A DNA stretch of 60,000 nt from Nymphaea colorata. Taxonomy: Eukaryota; Streptophyta; Magnoliopsida; Nymphaeales; Nymphaeaceae. Shown piece after piece: positions 50,601 to 60,000 of the stretch; position 1 is the stretch's first letter, and each line of letters starts with the position of its first letter. The notes under the pieces were generated by a model. It saw only the letters and a list, made by a program, of their open reading frames with translations. It ran no database searches and was not told the DNA's origin. The position numbers and the translations under genes were made by a program. The DNA lies in contig NC_045144.1 in assembly GCF_008831285.2 (NCBI RefSeq), positions 4,148,268 through 4,208,267 of the forward strand, read 5' to 3'.

Positions 50601-53600
50601 GAGTTCTCTGGTAATACTGCTGACAAATAACAAGTTCACAGGGATATTGGGAACATGAAGAGCATTATGAAGATGATATTTATTCAACAAGGACAAACTC
50701 CCTTTTCCAGCCACAGAAATAGATCCCTTGTCATATGATGCGTAGCGCCACTGTCAACAATCCATTCACCAAGAGAGGGATTACCTTGATCGCTTGTGGC
50801 AACAAGAGCTTGAGCTAACTTAGCTCCCTCGGACGTGGACGTTTCCTCTTGCGTAGTAGATAGCCGGCTGATATAAGCTTGCAATTCCTCAATTCCTTGC
50901 TGAAATGTTTATAACTTTATATGTTGAAACTTGGTCTATAGCAGCTGTAGTATAAGGCAGTTTATGAAACATACGATGTTCTGTTTCGGTGTTGGTTATG
51001 TTATGGATTTACAGAATTATGGTGGTTGAGTCTAATTGGGTTTTGGGTCTATCCTATACCAGACAGTTGACCTGTTTCAGTGGTAGATTTAAAATTTATC
51101 TCTGTGCAGAACCATGGGTTTGCAAAGAATTGAGCTGCTCAGGTCTGGCCTTGTTTGTGCCACTCTGACCAAGTTAGGAGTTAGGACCCATCAAGCCACA
51201 TCCATTTTTGTTTAGAGGCCTGAACTTTACCCTGGCCATTCTAGTAATTCTGGAGTTGTCTTTTTTTTGAAAGCCAATATTAAATATTTTCTTTTAACCA
51301 CCATCTTATATTGTACTTCATAAGCTTGATTCAGCTGGATCTGTTTGAAAGGTCTCGCTATGCCATAGCTGCTGGGTTAAACTGGGGATTGGAGTAATTG
51401 TGAACATCTATGTCACACAGGTATTGCTTTATGGAGCAGTACCTGTATCATAAAGGTACGATACTGGTGTGGGTACCAGTATGCCCGTGGGTATGTATCC
51501 GTATCCGTTTCTTTTGGACTCGGTCATCATTGACCAAGTCAATTTCTGTCCAAAACTTAAGGTTTTTTTTTTTAGCAGTACCTCTATCATAACCGTGTGC
51601 CATGATTTTAGCTAGTGTCCTTAGATGTCTTTGTATGTGTGCATGGTATGCAGTTATGCATCCATGGACCTTTTACTTTTGAATAGGATAAACAGTCTTT
51701 CCTTTTCATCCTTTTCTGGTTCTTTCAGATTCAATGTTCGGTGTTTTTTTATGTCATAGGGATGTGCTCTCATATGTACGTATCATTCTTCTAGTGACTT
51801 GTTTCTCTGTTCCATATATCTGTTCCCTTCCTTCCATTCTTCAATTTGGGTGGTAACTAGTTGTTTTTGGGGGTTAATTTGCTGGTTTTCTTTTTACCTC
51901 TTTGGGTTTAGCAATATTAGAAAATCATCTCGACACATGTAAGTCAAGTCAATGTTGAAGAACACAATTTGAGAGCTTATGGGTGAACTTCTATTTGTTG
52001 TGCTCAAGGACTGCAGAAGCTAAAACTAGTTGTCATTTCATTGTTGTACCAAATATACCTGTGAATTTATAGTTTCATGAAAATACAACTTTCTTATGTG
52101 CTGGGAAAAATCACTCTCATTTGTCAATTTTTCTCTGGAGGGCTGCAGACTTCCTGTACATCACGCTTTGGGCAAATTTTTGTGGTGAATTTGTTGCTTT
52201 ATACCGGTGTTACCCGTATCATATCGTATAGGTTTGAAAAACCTATACGATCAAACCTGTACGAACCTATACGATCAAACCTATACGATATGCCTGCGAT
52301 ACACGATACACTTGTGTATTATTGTATCTTGCTTGCCCGTATCGTGCAATACGTATCGTATAGGTTACAGGGGTCATATCGTACGATACAACCGATACAC
52401 CCCTGTATAGTATGATATGGGGATAACATGAATTTTTTGTATTTTTTACAAAAGAACCTCTCGCTTCCTCTTTCTAAACATGTTTAAAAGTTGTGAGAAG
52501 AGGAAGTTTTGCTAGTTTTTCTACAAAAATTGCCCATTTATGTGATAAATCATTGATTTAGAGGAGAACTCACCTGTGGAGAAGAAGGTTTACTCATGGC
52601 CTCATGGGGACGATGTGACCTTGAGTGATGATAATCATGATATATTATATGTTGTGAACTTGTAATATCATCTAAAACACTTTAAAGTTCAAACATTAAA
52701 GTTGTGATAGTCGTTTATTATGTTATGATGAATTTCTTATTTCTCATTTGTAATTGTGTTGTTAATATGTTATGGCTTATGAATGATGTGATGAGTTTTT
52801 TTATATAGAACACATTTTTTTCCAAACTTTCTTTGTTTTTCCTGATTTTACTGATTTTTTCTAATTTTTTTCTCTATCTTTTCTATTTTTTAAAAATTTT
52901 TATGAATTAAAAAATTAATTTATGATACACTAAGCTACGTTTACGGTATGTTACGATACAGTGTATAGGTCGGCCCAATCGATACACGTTATGGTACGCC
53001 TTTTATAACATTGCTTTATACAATATCCCTCTCTCTCTCTCTCTCTCTGGCCTACGCACACACACACACAAACAGACACATGCTCTCCTATGTATCTCCA
53101 GACAGTGCAGATGCAGTAAAAAAAAACTTGTTGGATGTGGTGAGCACCCCAAGTCTATTTTGTCCATAACTAAACTCAGTCAACTTTTACCACTTCATGT
53201 TTGGTGCGAAAAAAGGAAGGAATTTTCTTTTTAAACCTATTTTTGTGTCTCTAGTTATCTTGTAAACAAATTGTAACTTTAGTAATACAAGCATTCGTCG
53301 TTATTTCACCTTTTGTGTTTCATTAGTCGTTGCAAATATGTGGTCGTTTGTAAATTCAGGCTCTTTCTATTCAAATTAGGCAGTGTTGTTGTGCTTTGTT
53401 GATTAGCAATTGCTAAAAGCCGATCAGCAATTTGTTTAGAACTGAGTAAATTATGACCTTTTCTCTGTCTACAGCTTGTTCATATACGTGAGTGTGTATA
53501 TGCGCACATTGCACTCAAGCTTTTCAAAATGACTCCTCACCTATGACTGCACCCATATGACACACAGATGCACAAGCTCCATGAAGGAAAGTCATAAATT

Positions 53601-53808
53601 GCTCAGTTTCGTTCAATATATTTGGTCAGTCTACAAATTGCCTACTGATGCCACTTTGATGACAGGTTGGTTGATGTTGAATGCCTTAACTAATCCAAGC
53701 AATCTTTGTTGTAGGGATCAAATTGGAGCATTGGTTGATCAAGTGGTATTAACCACAAAAAAGCTTGTCGCTGCTAGTTCAAGGGAAATTGACAAATGGA
53801 GAAGATGA
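41456..53808 (+). CDS. Glycine-rich small protein, complete (three exons, 134 aa), function unknown
   Basis: Exons are 41456-41591, 42671-42845 and 53715-53808. They join in phase through GT-AG introns and end at TGA 53806-53808. Residues 1-30 are polar and basic (LLWKLPVVKSRHLGKLGPG). Residues about 29-85 are Gly every second or third position (GAGCGVGLGIGLLGG, FGIPGLQFGFGVGAGCGIGIGFGYGVGRG), in two similar GxGCGxGxG blocks able to form hydrophobic membrane-like segments. The C-terminus (YDENRRYTNVGKLL ... LVAASSREIDKWRR) is charged and helical. The pattern recalls TGD5, a small glycine-rich protein of the chloroplast envelope, but that link is only compositional. The 10.9-kb second intron is full of transposons. 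Exon 3 was placed because its frame continues exon 2 and ends soon after. Confidence 0.75.
41619..41647 (+). repeat. (GT)n microsatellite at the start of intron 1
   Basis: About 29 bp of GT repeats begin 28 bp after the exon 1 donor of the glycine-rich protein gene, followed by an imperfect GCGT tract to about 41670. Confidence 0.95.
42846..46710. other. Intron 2 of the glycine-rich gene, left part; nothing recognised
   Basis: AT-rich intron DNA. Several open frames of 60-100 codons occur on both strands without recognisable domains. No LTR, terminal repeat or RNA gene could be supported. Confidence 0.4.
46711..46984 (-). repeat. LTR of a Gypsy (chromovirus) element, 3' LTR in minus orientation
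   Basis: It starts TGTTAG and ends CTAACA, a perfect 6-bp inverted terminus. A TATATAAG-type box lies on the minus strand near 46828-46835. It is preceded on the minus strand by a polypurine stretch (AAGGGGAGAG, within 46988-47000), as for a 3' LTR. It belongs to the chromodomain fragment beside it. Confidence 0.65.
46985..47267 (-). pseudogene. Gypsy integrase C-terminus with chromodomain, fragment
   Basis: Minus-strand frames show a chromodomain-like segment (QTEWLIEW ... ATWEP.ED) of the kind that ends integrase in plant chromoviruses and steers insertion to heterochromatin. It is frameshifted. It is cut off exactly where the Copia LTR begins at 47268, and the rest of the Gypsy polyprotein is not found on the far side of the Copia element. 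Confidence 0.65.
47268..47586 (-). repeat. Copia 3' LTR (minus strand)
   Basis: It begins TGAAAC on the plus strand and ends CTAACA; on the minus strand it starts TGTTAGAATATC directly after the polypurine tract GAGGGGGAG. The stop codon of the polyprotein (TAG) lies inside the LTR, as is common in plant Copia elements. Length is about 319 bp. No matching 5' LTR was found to the right. Confidence 0.85.
47581..50905 (-). pseudogene. Copia polyprotein: protease, integrase, reverse transcriptase, RNase H (5' truncated)
   Basis: Reading leftward: protease WIVDSGATHHMT (near 50750-50785); GAG-pre-integrase WHERLGHF; integrase HSDVWGP and DDYSRCTFVYLL (50079-50714); more integrase at 49380-49915 in two frames; then an uninterrupted 520-codon frame, 49143-47581, with RT (KWVFSVKYKPDG, DVKNAFLNGHLEEEVYM, YVDDMIV) and RNase H (YSDADWA, SSAEAEYMA, ADVLTKAL). 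Gag, its zinc knuckle and the 5' LTR are absent; similarity ends at about 50905. A 31-bp tandem duplication shifts the integrase frame. The long intact RT frame suggests a younger element than the other relics here. It lies antisense within intron 2 of the glycine-rich protein gene. Confidence 0.9.
49807..49868. repeat. 31-bp tandem duplication in the Copia integrase
   Basis: Units 49807-49837 and 49838-49868 differ by one base (gatggacact versus gatgggcact). Since 31 is not a multiple of three, the extra copy shifts the reading frame, which is why the integrase is split between two frames here. Confidence 0.9.
50906..52193. other. Intron 2 of the glycine-rich gene between Copia and Mutator-like elements
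   Basis: AT-rich. Around 51430-51500 'ggtacgatac' and 'gggtaccagtatgcccgtgggtatg'-like pieces form short palindromic or repeated motifs that resemble the TACGATA repeat family only loosely. No gene seen. Confidence 0.35.
52194..53021. mobile_element. Mutator-like non-autonomous element with target-site duplication
   Basis: An identical 11-bp direct repeat, TTGCTTTATAC, lies at 52194-52204 and 53011-53021. Taking the last nine bases as target duplication gives an 808-bp element, 52205-53012; nine bases is the usual Mutator (MULE) duplication. The ends share TGTTA and CGTA.CAT in inverted orientation (left CGGTGTTACCCGTATCAT; right, inverted, AATGTTATAAAAGGCGTACC). The left part has alternating CCTATACGATCAAAC / ATCGTATAGG motifs in both orientations, the right part a T-rich tract and TACGATA motifs. 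It has no coding capacity. A related right end is at 1-268. Confidence 0.7.
53022..53714. other. End of intron 2 of the glycine-rich gene
   Basis: It carries CT (about 53031-53049) and CA (about 53057-53070) microsatellites. The acceptor TTGTTGTAG ends at 53714. No gene seen. Confidence 0.5.
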
Positions 53809-54642
53809 ATACTTCTAGAGCAAGTCGCTTCAACGTAGCTCTATCTCGTAGTCGGTAGTGCTGTTTTTATTGCTTTCACTAAACCTTCTTGGAAGGTATC
53901 TCAAAGACACATGTAGGCTGCAAACGATACACATTGGTCAACATGAAATGATATCAGTGGTCATGCGATATAAATATATTACTTGAAAGGAAAAGAATGG
54001 TTCAGTACAGTACGGGGCCCTTTGCCAATGTGTTTGCTGGAAAAAAGTTAATAATGTGCTCCTAAACAAGGAGGGAATTTAATACAACTACAAGGCCCTG
54101 AATCAAGTCCTAGAACTGCCATCTGTTGCTTGAGCATTCCTACAGTGTGAAGGCTTGGTGGTTGGGGCTCACCTTCATTCCTATAGTTGTCGCTCGTAAG
54201 TTGCTTTGACCATATAGACATATTTGACATAGTTCATTGAGTAACTAGCTTTTGGATAGTGATTCTGAATCAGAACTTACGGCCTTTTGGGTGATAAAAA
54301 AAAAGAGTCGCTTGTCTTTCCATTCATTCATAAAACTCGCTACCGGCAGGAGCAGCACTGCACGGGGAAGGGTCACTTCTGCAAGTTGGACATATGGAAC
54401 AGATTCGTATGCTTAGAGAACAACGTAAGTGGTGAAGAATTGCTTCGCATGTACCTGTCCTTTTTTTTTAATGAGTGCCACTCCCTTGAAAGAATAAGAA
54501 GATAAAAGAAGGTAGAAATGCTGGCACCGATACTGTGCGGGACCGCGAGTGTAAATTTGTAAGCGTTCTATATAGAAACATTACTCTTGCGAAGCAGATT
54601 AATGTGGTGCACCTTACGGGTTACCTGGTGCAACTGAGCCAG
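53809..54642. other. 3' flank of the glycine-rich gene; nothing recognised
   Basis: Should include the 3' UTR and terminator of the glycine-rich protein gene. A polyadenylation signal could not be assigned with confidence. No other gene seen. Confidence 0.4.
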
Positions 54643-55372
54643 TTTAGAGTTTTATATAGATTAAAAAATAGATCTCTTCTTAAAATGATTGGTCTGAAAG
54701 TGGAGTTGATGTGATTAATTTGTAGTGGAGAAAAGATTCCATTGGAGTGTGAATGGAATACGGGGCACAAGCTTAACATCAAATCCTAACTCACATTAAT
54801 GCAAATTGAATCATTATGTTTAAGTGAATGGTGGTAAAAAGATAGATAGAGAAGAGAAGAGAGACAAACTGAAGAAGCTTTTTTTGCTGTGATGGTTTAT
54901 GTGAACTGTGACCAAAGAGACTCTGGATCGAAAAAGACGCTCTATTAATGATAAGTCTTTTCTTTTCTTTTCAATCTTTTTAATTTTGAAGGGATTGGAT
55001 TTGTATTAGAGCATCCTTTTCATTCCCTTCCTTTCATTTTCCTCCCTTTACAATCAAACATGTTTTTTTACTTTTCTTTCCTTTCACTTCTTCTTAATTA
55101 ATCAATCAAACGAAAGATTGATTGTTCTTTTTTTTCCCTTTCCCTCCCTTCTTTTCCTCTCCCTTCCTTGCCTTCCATCCAAAGAAGGTGTTAGAGTTTT
55201 ATATAGATTAAAAAATAGATATCTTCTTAAAATGATTGGTCTGAAAGTGGAGTTGATGTGATTAATTCGTAGTGGAGAAAAGATTCCACTGGAGTGAGAA
55301 TGGAATACAGACCACAAGCTTAACATCAAATCCTGACTCACGTTAATGCAAAGTTGAATCATTATGTTTAAA
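54643..55372. repeat. Direct duplication of about 182 bp, copies 548 bp apart
   Basis: Copies at about 54643-54824 and 55191-55372 both start 'ttagagttttatatagatta' and end 'gaatcattatgtttaa' with few differences. The 366 bp between them is AT/CT-rich and not repeated. This is a local duplication; no terminal inverted repeats were seen. Confidence 0.85.
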
Positions 55373-58300
55373 ATAATAAGAGAATGTAATGTATCTTCAG
55401 AACAGAAATTGTGAATTTCACGCAAACTAATGATCGGAAAAGCAGCTATTCTTTCTCCACGTAGTGGAGATAATGTTACGTATACTTTTACGAGCAAAAA
55501 ACATGATACATAAATTTAAAAAGCATAATTTCTTTTGTTAAAATTAGTTTTTATATTTTTAATAAAATGCATAAAATGATGTTTAATTCCCCCCTCCCCC
55601 CCAACGTCTAAGAAAAATTCGACCATGAAAGTCTACTCCATTCTGAAAAGTAGACAATAGTGCATGAAAATGCTGAAATTCAAGGATCGACTTGAAAGGA
55701 TTGAAATTTCGCAAACAATGGTTCGCCAACAAAATGACCAATTTGGTAAGATCCAGACCCAGGAATTGAAGAAACATGCATGCTATGTGTGCAAAAATGC
55801 CAAAATTTCTCGATCCGATTATCCAAAAATGAAAAACAAAATCTTCAAGTTAACATTAGGAAACAATATCCTGCGGTCGAAATCAACCGCACAGACCATA
55901 GTGCACCATGGGTCAAATTTAATTAAAAGCAACGGCTCGAGATACAATGGATCTAATGTTTTCCAGCATTAACCACAAACTTTTTCATGCAAGATTCCAA
56001 CAGAATGAAAAGTGCACAGGATCGATCTTGTTGGTCATTTAAGTCAGAGTCTGATTAATTTGGATGGCAACATCTTGTATGGAGAGATGTAGAAGTAGAT
56101 GGAACGTGATGGCTTTCCAGTTTCCAGTGGAGCAAGGTTTGCTCAGGTGCAGAGCACTTCGGCCGCCATCCCAACCGCAGAGGGCAACCAAACCAAAGAT
56201 TTCAAGCACAGGCAGATCGAGCCACGTACGTGTTTTATATATATATATACCGATGTCGGTGCCTTTTCTCAAGATAAATGTGTAAAGTGTGAAAGAAAAG
56301 AACTAAAAATGTGTAAAAATTGACAAGTTTAACATATTCTGAGTGCCAATTCAAATCGAATTGGTGGCTGCATCCATTTGATTCCCGACTCCAGATTGCC
56401 ATATGTCAAGTATTAACTTCTTTGATATATTCTATTTTTTAATTAACTACTCATTTTTTTCTATTTATTTATTAATGCTGATGTGCTCAGTCTTGCTGAT
56501 TTGATTCACAAACCGGTTTAATACTTCTTAGTTCAACACTTTCGTAACTATCATAAATTGGTATTAATGTTGTTTAGGAAAACATTTGAGAAAGTGAAAT
56601 TTCATATTTTTTGATGATGTTTTTGGTTGAAGTCACCATGCTTTTGAGAGTCTTTCGAAACAAGGACTTTTTTTTATTATTATTAATACATGAGAAAAGG
56701 TCCCCTGAAACTGAAAAGATATTCCTGATAATGATACGTATAAAGATGGCCTTCTTGCTGGATTCAATTAAAGCTTTATATAATTGTCTTGTCGCCATGC
56801 ACGCTTTAAAGTTATGGAAATAAAGAAGGCCTGACAACATTCATTCCAAAAGCGTACGTAGCGGTGTAGAGTGCTGACCGAGTCATTATAGATTTCGGGG
56901 TTTAGTCGAGCGAGTACGTAGGCCACATGCATAGGTTGGCAGGTGGCCGGAGGAATGATCAGGATGTAGCCGCTAGCGGGTTGGGGTTGGGCTGCACATC
57001 ATTTATCGCCGGCGGTGAGGATTGCGACGGGGGATTGAAGTAAGAGGGGGCGCCGCGCTTACTGTCATATAAAGTACACAAGACTGGCCGCAGAAAATGG
57101 CGTTTTCGACTTAAATTCTGTACTGACCGTCTGCGGTTGGATTTACTGCTCTGCAACGTCTCCGCTTCTTTCTTTTTTATCAGAAAGGAAAATAACACGC
57201 ACCACCCAAATAATATCAATCTGTATATATTCTTGAAGAATTTGCCATTGCCGCAAGCAGAACGAGTGGAAGAAGGAATAGACACCAATCAGCTGCTTCC
57301 GGAAGAGAATCGCTAGCAGTTAGTAGTCAGGCTCGATGCGACTCCCGACACAGGGGGACGCAAGAAAACAATATTAAAAGCCTCTTTTCCTGAAGCCGAG
57401 AGAGTTTGAGGGAGATGAAGTTAATGTTTGGGCGGTCCTGAAGGCCACGTGAAGTGGACCTTCTGCCTGCCAAGTTCTTCTCCCCCACTCTCTTTGTACA
57501 CGCACCAAATATCACCAGGATTTTACCAACATGCACTAGCTATCAGAAAAGAACAAAACCGTTCTCTCTCTCTCTCTCTCTCTAGAAGTAGAGTGATGGA
57601 CAGACGACTCTAGTCTCAACAGTTGTAGTACCTTTTCTGCCAATCACAGCTAGAAAATGAGAGACTGAATTCGATCAATTATCGTAAGACTTGGCTTAGA
57701 GAATGTGATTGTAATAACTCGACCCCCTCTCTTCCAGCTTCAGTTCTGGAGCCAAAAGCTTAGAAATTGATCCCATTTAACCAATCTCATCATAAATCTT
57801 CGTTTAGATTTTAAAAAAGAAAAAGAAAAAGGAAAGGTAATGAGCTAAGAATTCAAATACAAATATCTTTGTCTCCTAATGTTCACAGCTGCCCAATTTT
57901 TTTTTCTTATGTCGTCGTTACTGAATACAAAAGGTTTATGGTGGAAGATTGAGTTGGAAGGGAGAAGGAGGAACAGACATTCTGGCGATCGCAGTCATGC
58001 CAGCGCATGGGATATTGAATCGGATCCGTCCGGACTTGGTGCTGAAAATTAAGGAGAGTCGGAAGGATGGGCGGTGTCGTGTGCTTCGGCCGTTATGGCC
58101 CCTTATTATTAACCACCACTGTCAGTATCAATAAAGTCAGGAACCATCCTTCCTTGGTCAATGCTCCTGGTCCCCCGCTTCCTTCCCGTTGCAAAATAAT
58201 TAATTATTCCCAAGTTTTTACCTATCATTTTTTTCATGCTTTTTCGAATTCAATTTTTCTGTTATCTTTTTATGTGGAGATAGCCATTTCAATTCAAGAC

Positions 58301-60000
58301 CTGATCATAATAATAGTAATTGTTATTGTTATTATTACTAATTCTCACAGCATATTGTTTGATATGCTGCATCGTCTAGCATTACGACAGAAGATTGGAT
58401 GGCTACATAATTTTACCTTATATATATATATATGAAAAGTCAATATTACTGAATACCATATACTTGTTGAATGACTAAAATTAGAAAAAAATTGTTACTG
58501 AAAGGACAACAAACCATCACTAAAACAATCCGCAACATAAACCACCTTGAAGATGTACACCATTACCATGGTGCTTTTAATAATGTTTTATACTATTTTG
58601 AACAACAAATTTTTAACTTTTATAGTCAACAGCGATATCTAACATATTTGAAATATATAATTCGCTAAGCAAAGAAAAGAAATCTGAAATCTGCAATTCG
58701 GATTTGTGTTTGAGATAAAGCTTAAGCTTTTATGAGCGTGCCCTTGTCAGGAACGGTGGCTATCATTTTCAACTACTTTTCTTGATCCGCAATCCGCATG
58801 CACGTACTTTTCCATGTTCCACTCGGCGAACCACATAATTGAATCCGCCAATGTTCGAGAGATTAAGGAAATGCAGAGAAAAAATAGCCTTTACTGATCG
58901 ATCAACCCCTTCACAGAGAAAGAATCCAACAAAAATCCTTGTGATCCCGTTCCTTTCAAGAGGAAGCGATAAATTTTTTTTAGAATGTCGAAGCGAAACT
59001 AAGTCTCGTCAACTAAATCCTTCAAACTGAACTGCCCATGGTCGTCCCTCCATCTTTCCACTGCACCAACTCCGTTACTATTTTCGGAGAGGTAAGTAGA
59101 GGAATAGGAAAATAGAGGTTGATTCGGTTACTGTTAGTCTGCCACAGAGCAAATGAAAAAGAAGACTGGAAGTGTGAAGGCGATGACGATAACGGATCTC
59201 TTGGCCTTTAGCTCAGCCGGGAGGGAGGAAGTGAGGGCTCCACCCCCAAATTAAAAGCAGTTGGGCCAAGTGGTGGTGATAAGAAGCCTCTCTGTCTCTT
59301 TTCGCATTGACCAGATGATTGAGCGTCGACAGATGGAAGCAAAGCTAGGCTAAGCAACTCTCCCTCTCTCGATCGATCACCACCCCAAGGATGAGTACTC
59401 GCTGACCGGTCACATTCACATCTCTCTCCCTGCGATATCTTCCGATTCTCTTCTTCATGCACTCCGTCAGAGGTAGAGCAAGCGTCCATTAATCATTCAT
59501 TCTCTTCCCTGCCCTTCCTCCTGATCACCCGCGTGCACCCCATTTGCTATAAGACTATAACTGTATCTCAACTTTGGACTAAAAAAAAAAATTTGTGGGT
59601 GTCGTTTCTGTCACGAAAAAGGTGATTCTTTCTGTAAGTTGACACCACAGAGCATGGTAAAGCTGTAAGTTTCTTCTTCGGGAACTCATTGTTACTATGG
59701 GGGGTTTCTCAAGCGACTCTAGATCAGACTCGAACTCTGCATTGAAAGCATATATGAAGAGAGAGAGAGAGAGAGAGAACATCTCACGTACGACAGAGAC
59801 GCATCACATGGAAAGCGCGCGCCCACAAACACACACACCCAGACAGACAGACAGAGGAAGAGCTCTTCATTGTTTAATGGGACCCTTAGGGAATATGAAT
59901 TTACCTTTTCTCTGGTGTATGGTGCTTAATTTGGTTGTAATTATGAGAAGATACTTTTCTTGATATAACTAAAACCAGGGTTAAAATAAAATTCTATATA
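55373..60000. other. Intergenic DNA with microsatellites; no gene supported
   Basis: It holds a C-rich tract (about 55588-55602), a TA run (56236-56249), CT runs (57563-57582), GA runs (59759-59780) and an A tract (59581-59591). Several open frames (for example minus 57288-56959, 109 codons, and plus 55664-55972) resemble nothing I recognise. GC rises from about 56950 and again around 59200-59480, as promoters or 5' UTRs of a gene beyond the right edge might do, but this is speculative. Confidence 0.35.

Noticed and set aside
55664-55972. Plus-strand 102-codon frame with several Cys and Lys residues
   Set aside because: CxxC occurs only once and no second half of a finger follows; no known family.
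56959-57288. Minus-strand 109-codon frame with a Pro/Ser-rich end, considered as a signalling-peptide precursor
   Set aside because: It lacks the CLE, IDA, CEP or DVL consensus and a convincing signal peptide. Not supported as a gene.
59204-59226. 'agctcagccgggaggg' resembles the D-arm of a tRNA
   Set aside because: No matching acceptor stem, anticodon arm or T-arm could be found around it.
1-60000. CRISPR arrays, bacterial operons, rRNA genes
   Set aside because: No regularly spaced repeat-spacer pattern and no rRNA signature were seen; gene structure is plant nuclear.

Overview
This window is nuclear DNA of a flowering plant. The evidence is AT-rich sequence, genes split by GT-AG introns (one about 10.9 kb long), plant LTR, hAT-like and Mutator-like transposons, and a large block of endogenous plant pararetrovirus (Caulimoviridae). 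The species cannot be named. Three host genes were resolved exon by exon; everything else is transposon, viral relic, simple repeat or unassigned intergenic DNA.

Layout. (1) 1-1780: the end of a TACGATA-rich repeat, unassigned DNA, then a tRNA-Met primer-binding site and a 234-bp Copia-type LTR on the minus strand. (2) 1799-4959, minus: six exons of a SPD1/Ycf45-like plastid AAA+ ATPase; its 3' exons are not in the window. (3) 4960-6827: upstream DNA with (TA)n tracts and a roughly 330-bp tandem duplication. (4) 6828-27738: an 18-kb mosaic of endogenous viral sequence (7567-25919) bordered and interrupted by three copies of a host repeat (called R1 here). (5) 27739-34130: a degraded hAT transposase and a Copia reverse-transcriptase scrap. 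(6) 34131-36054: intergenic DNA with an LTR-like border. (7) 36055-40393, minus: complete six-exon SFT2-like Golgi vesicle-transport gene. (8) 41456-53808, plus: complete three-exon gene for a 134-residue glycine-rich protein. Its second intron holds a Gypsy 3' end with chromodomain, a truncated Copia element with a 520-codon open frame, and an 808-bp Mutator-like element with target-site duplication. (9) 53809-60000: intergenic, with a 182-bp duplication and microsatellites.

The most interesting part is the viral block. The same leader follows the viral promoter and tRNA-Met primer site in two contexts. In one it precedes a movement-protein / zinc-knuckle coat-protein / ORF2 unit. In the other it precedes a coiled-coil / protease / reverse transcriptase / RNase H unit. 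In two copies coat protein and ORF2 are joined with no polymerase between them. This fits a florendovirus with a bipartite genome. A conserved GTAAGTATG donor just after the primer site and AG acceptors 5 nt before the ORF2 start suggest that ORF2 was made from a spliced RNA. All viral frames are broken; nothing here is an intact virus.

The host genes do not form a pathway. The SFT2 and glycine-rich genes are divergent across about 1.06 kb that must hold both promoters.
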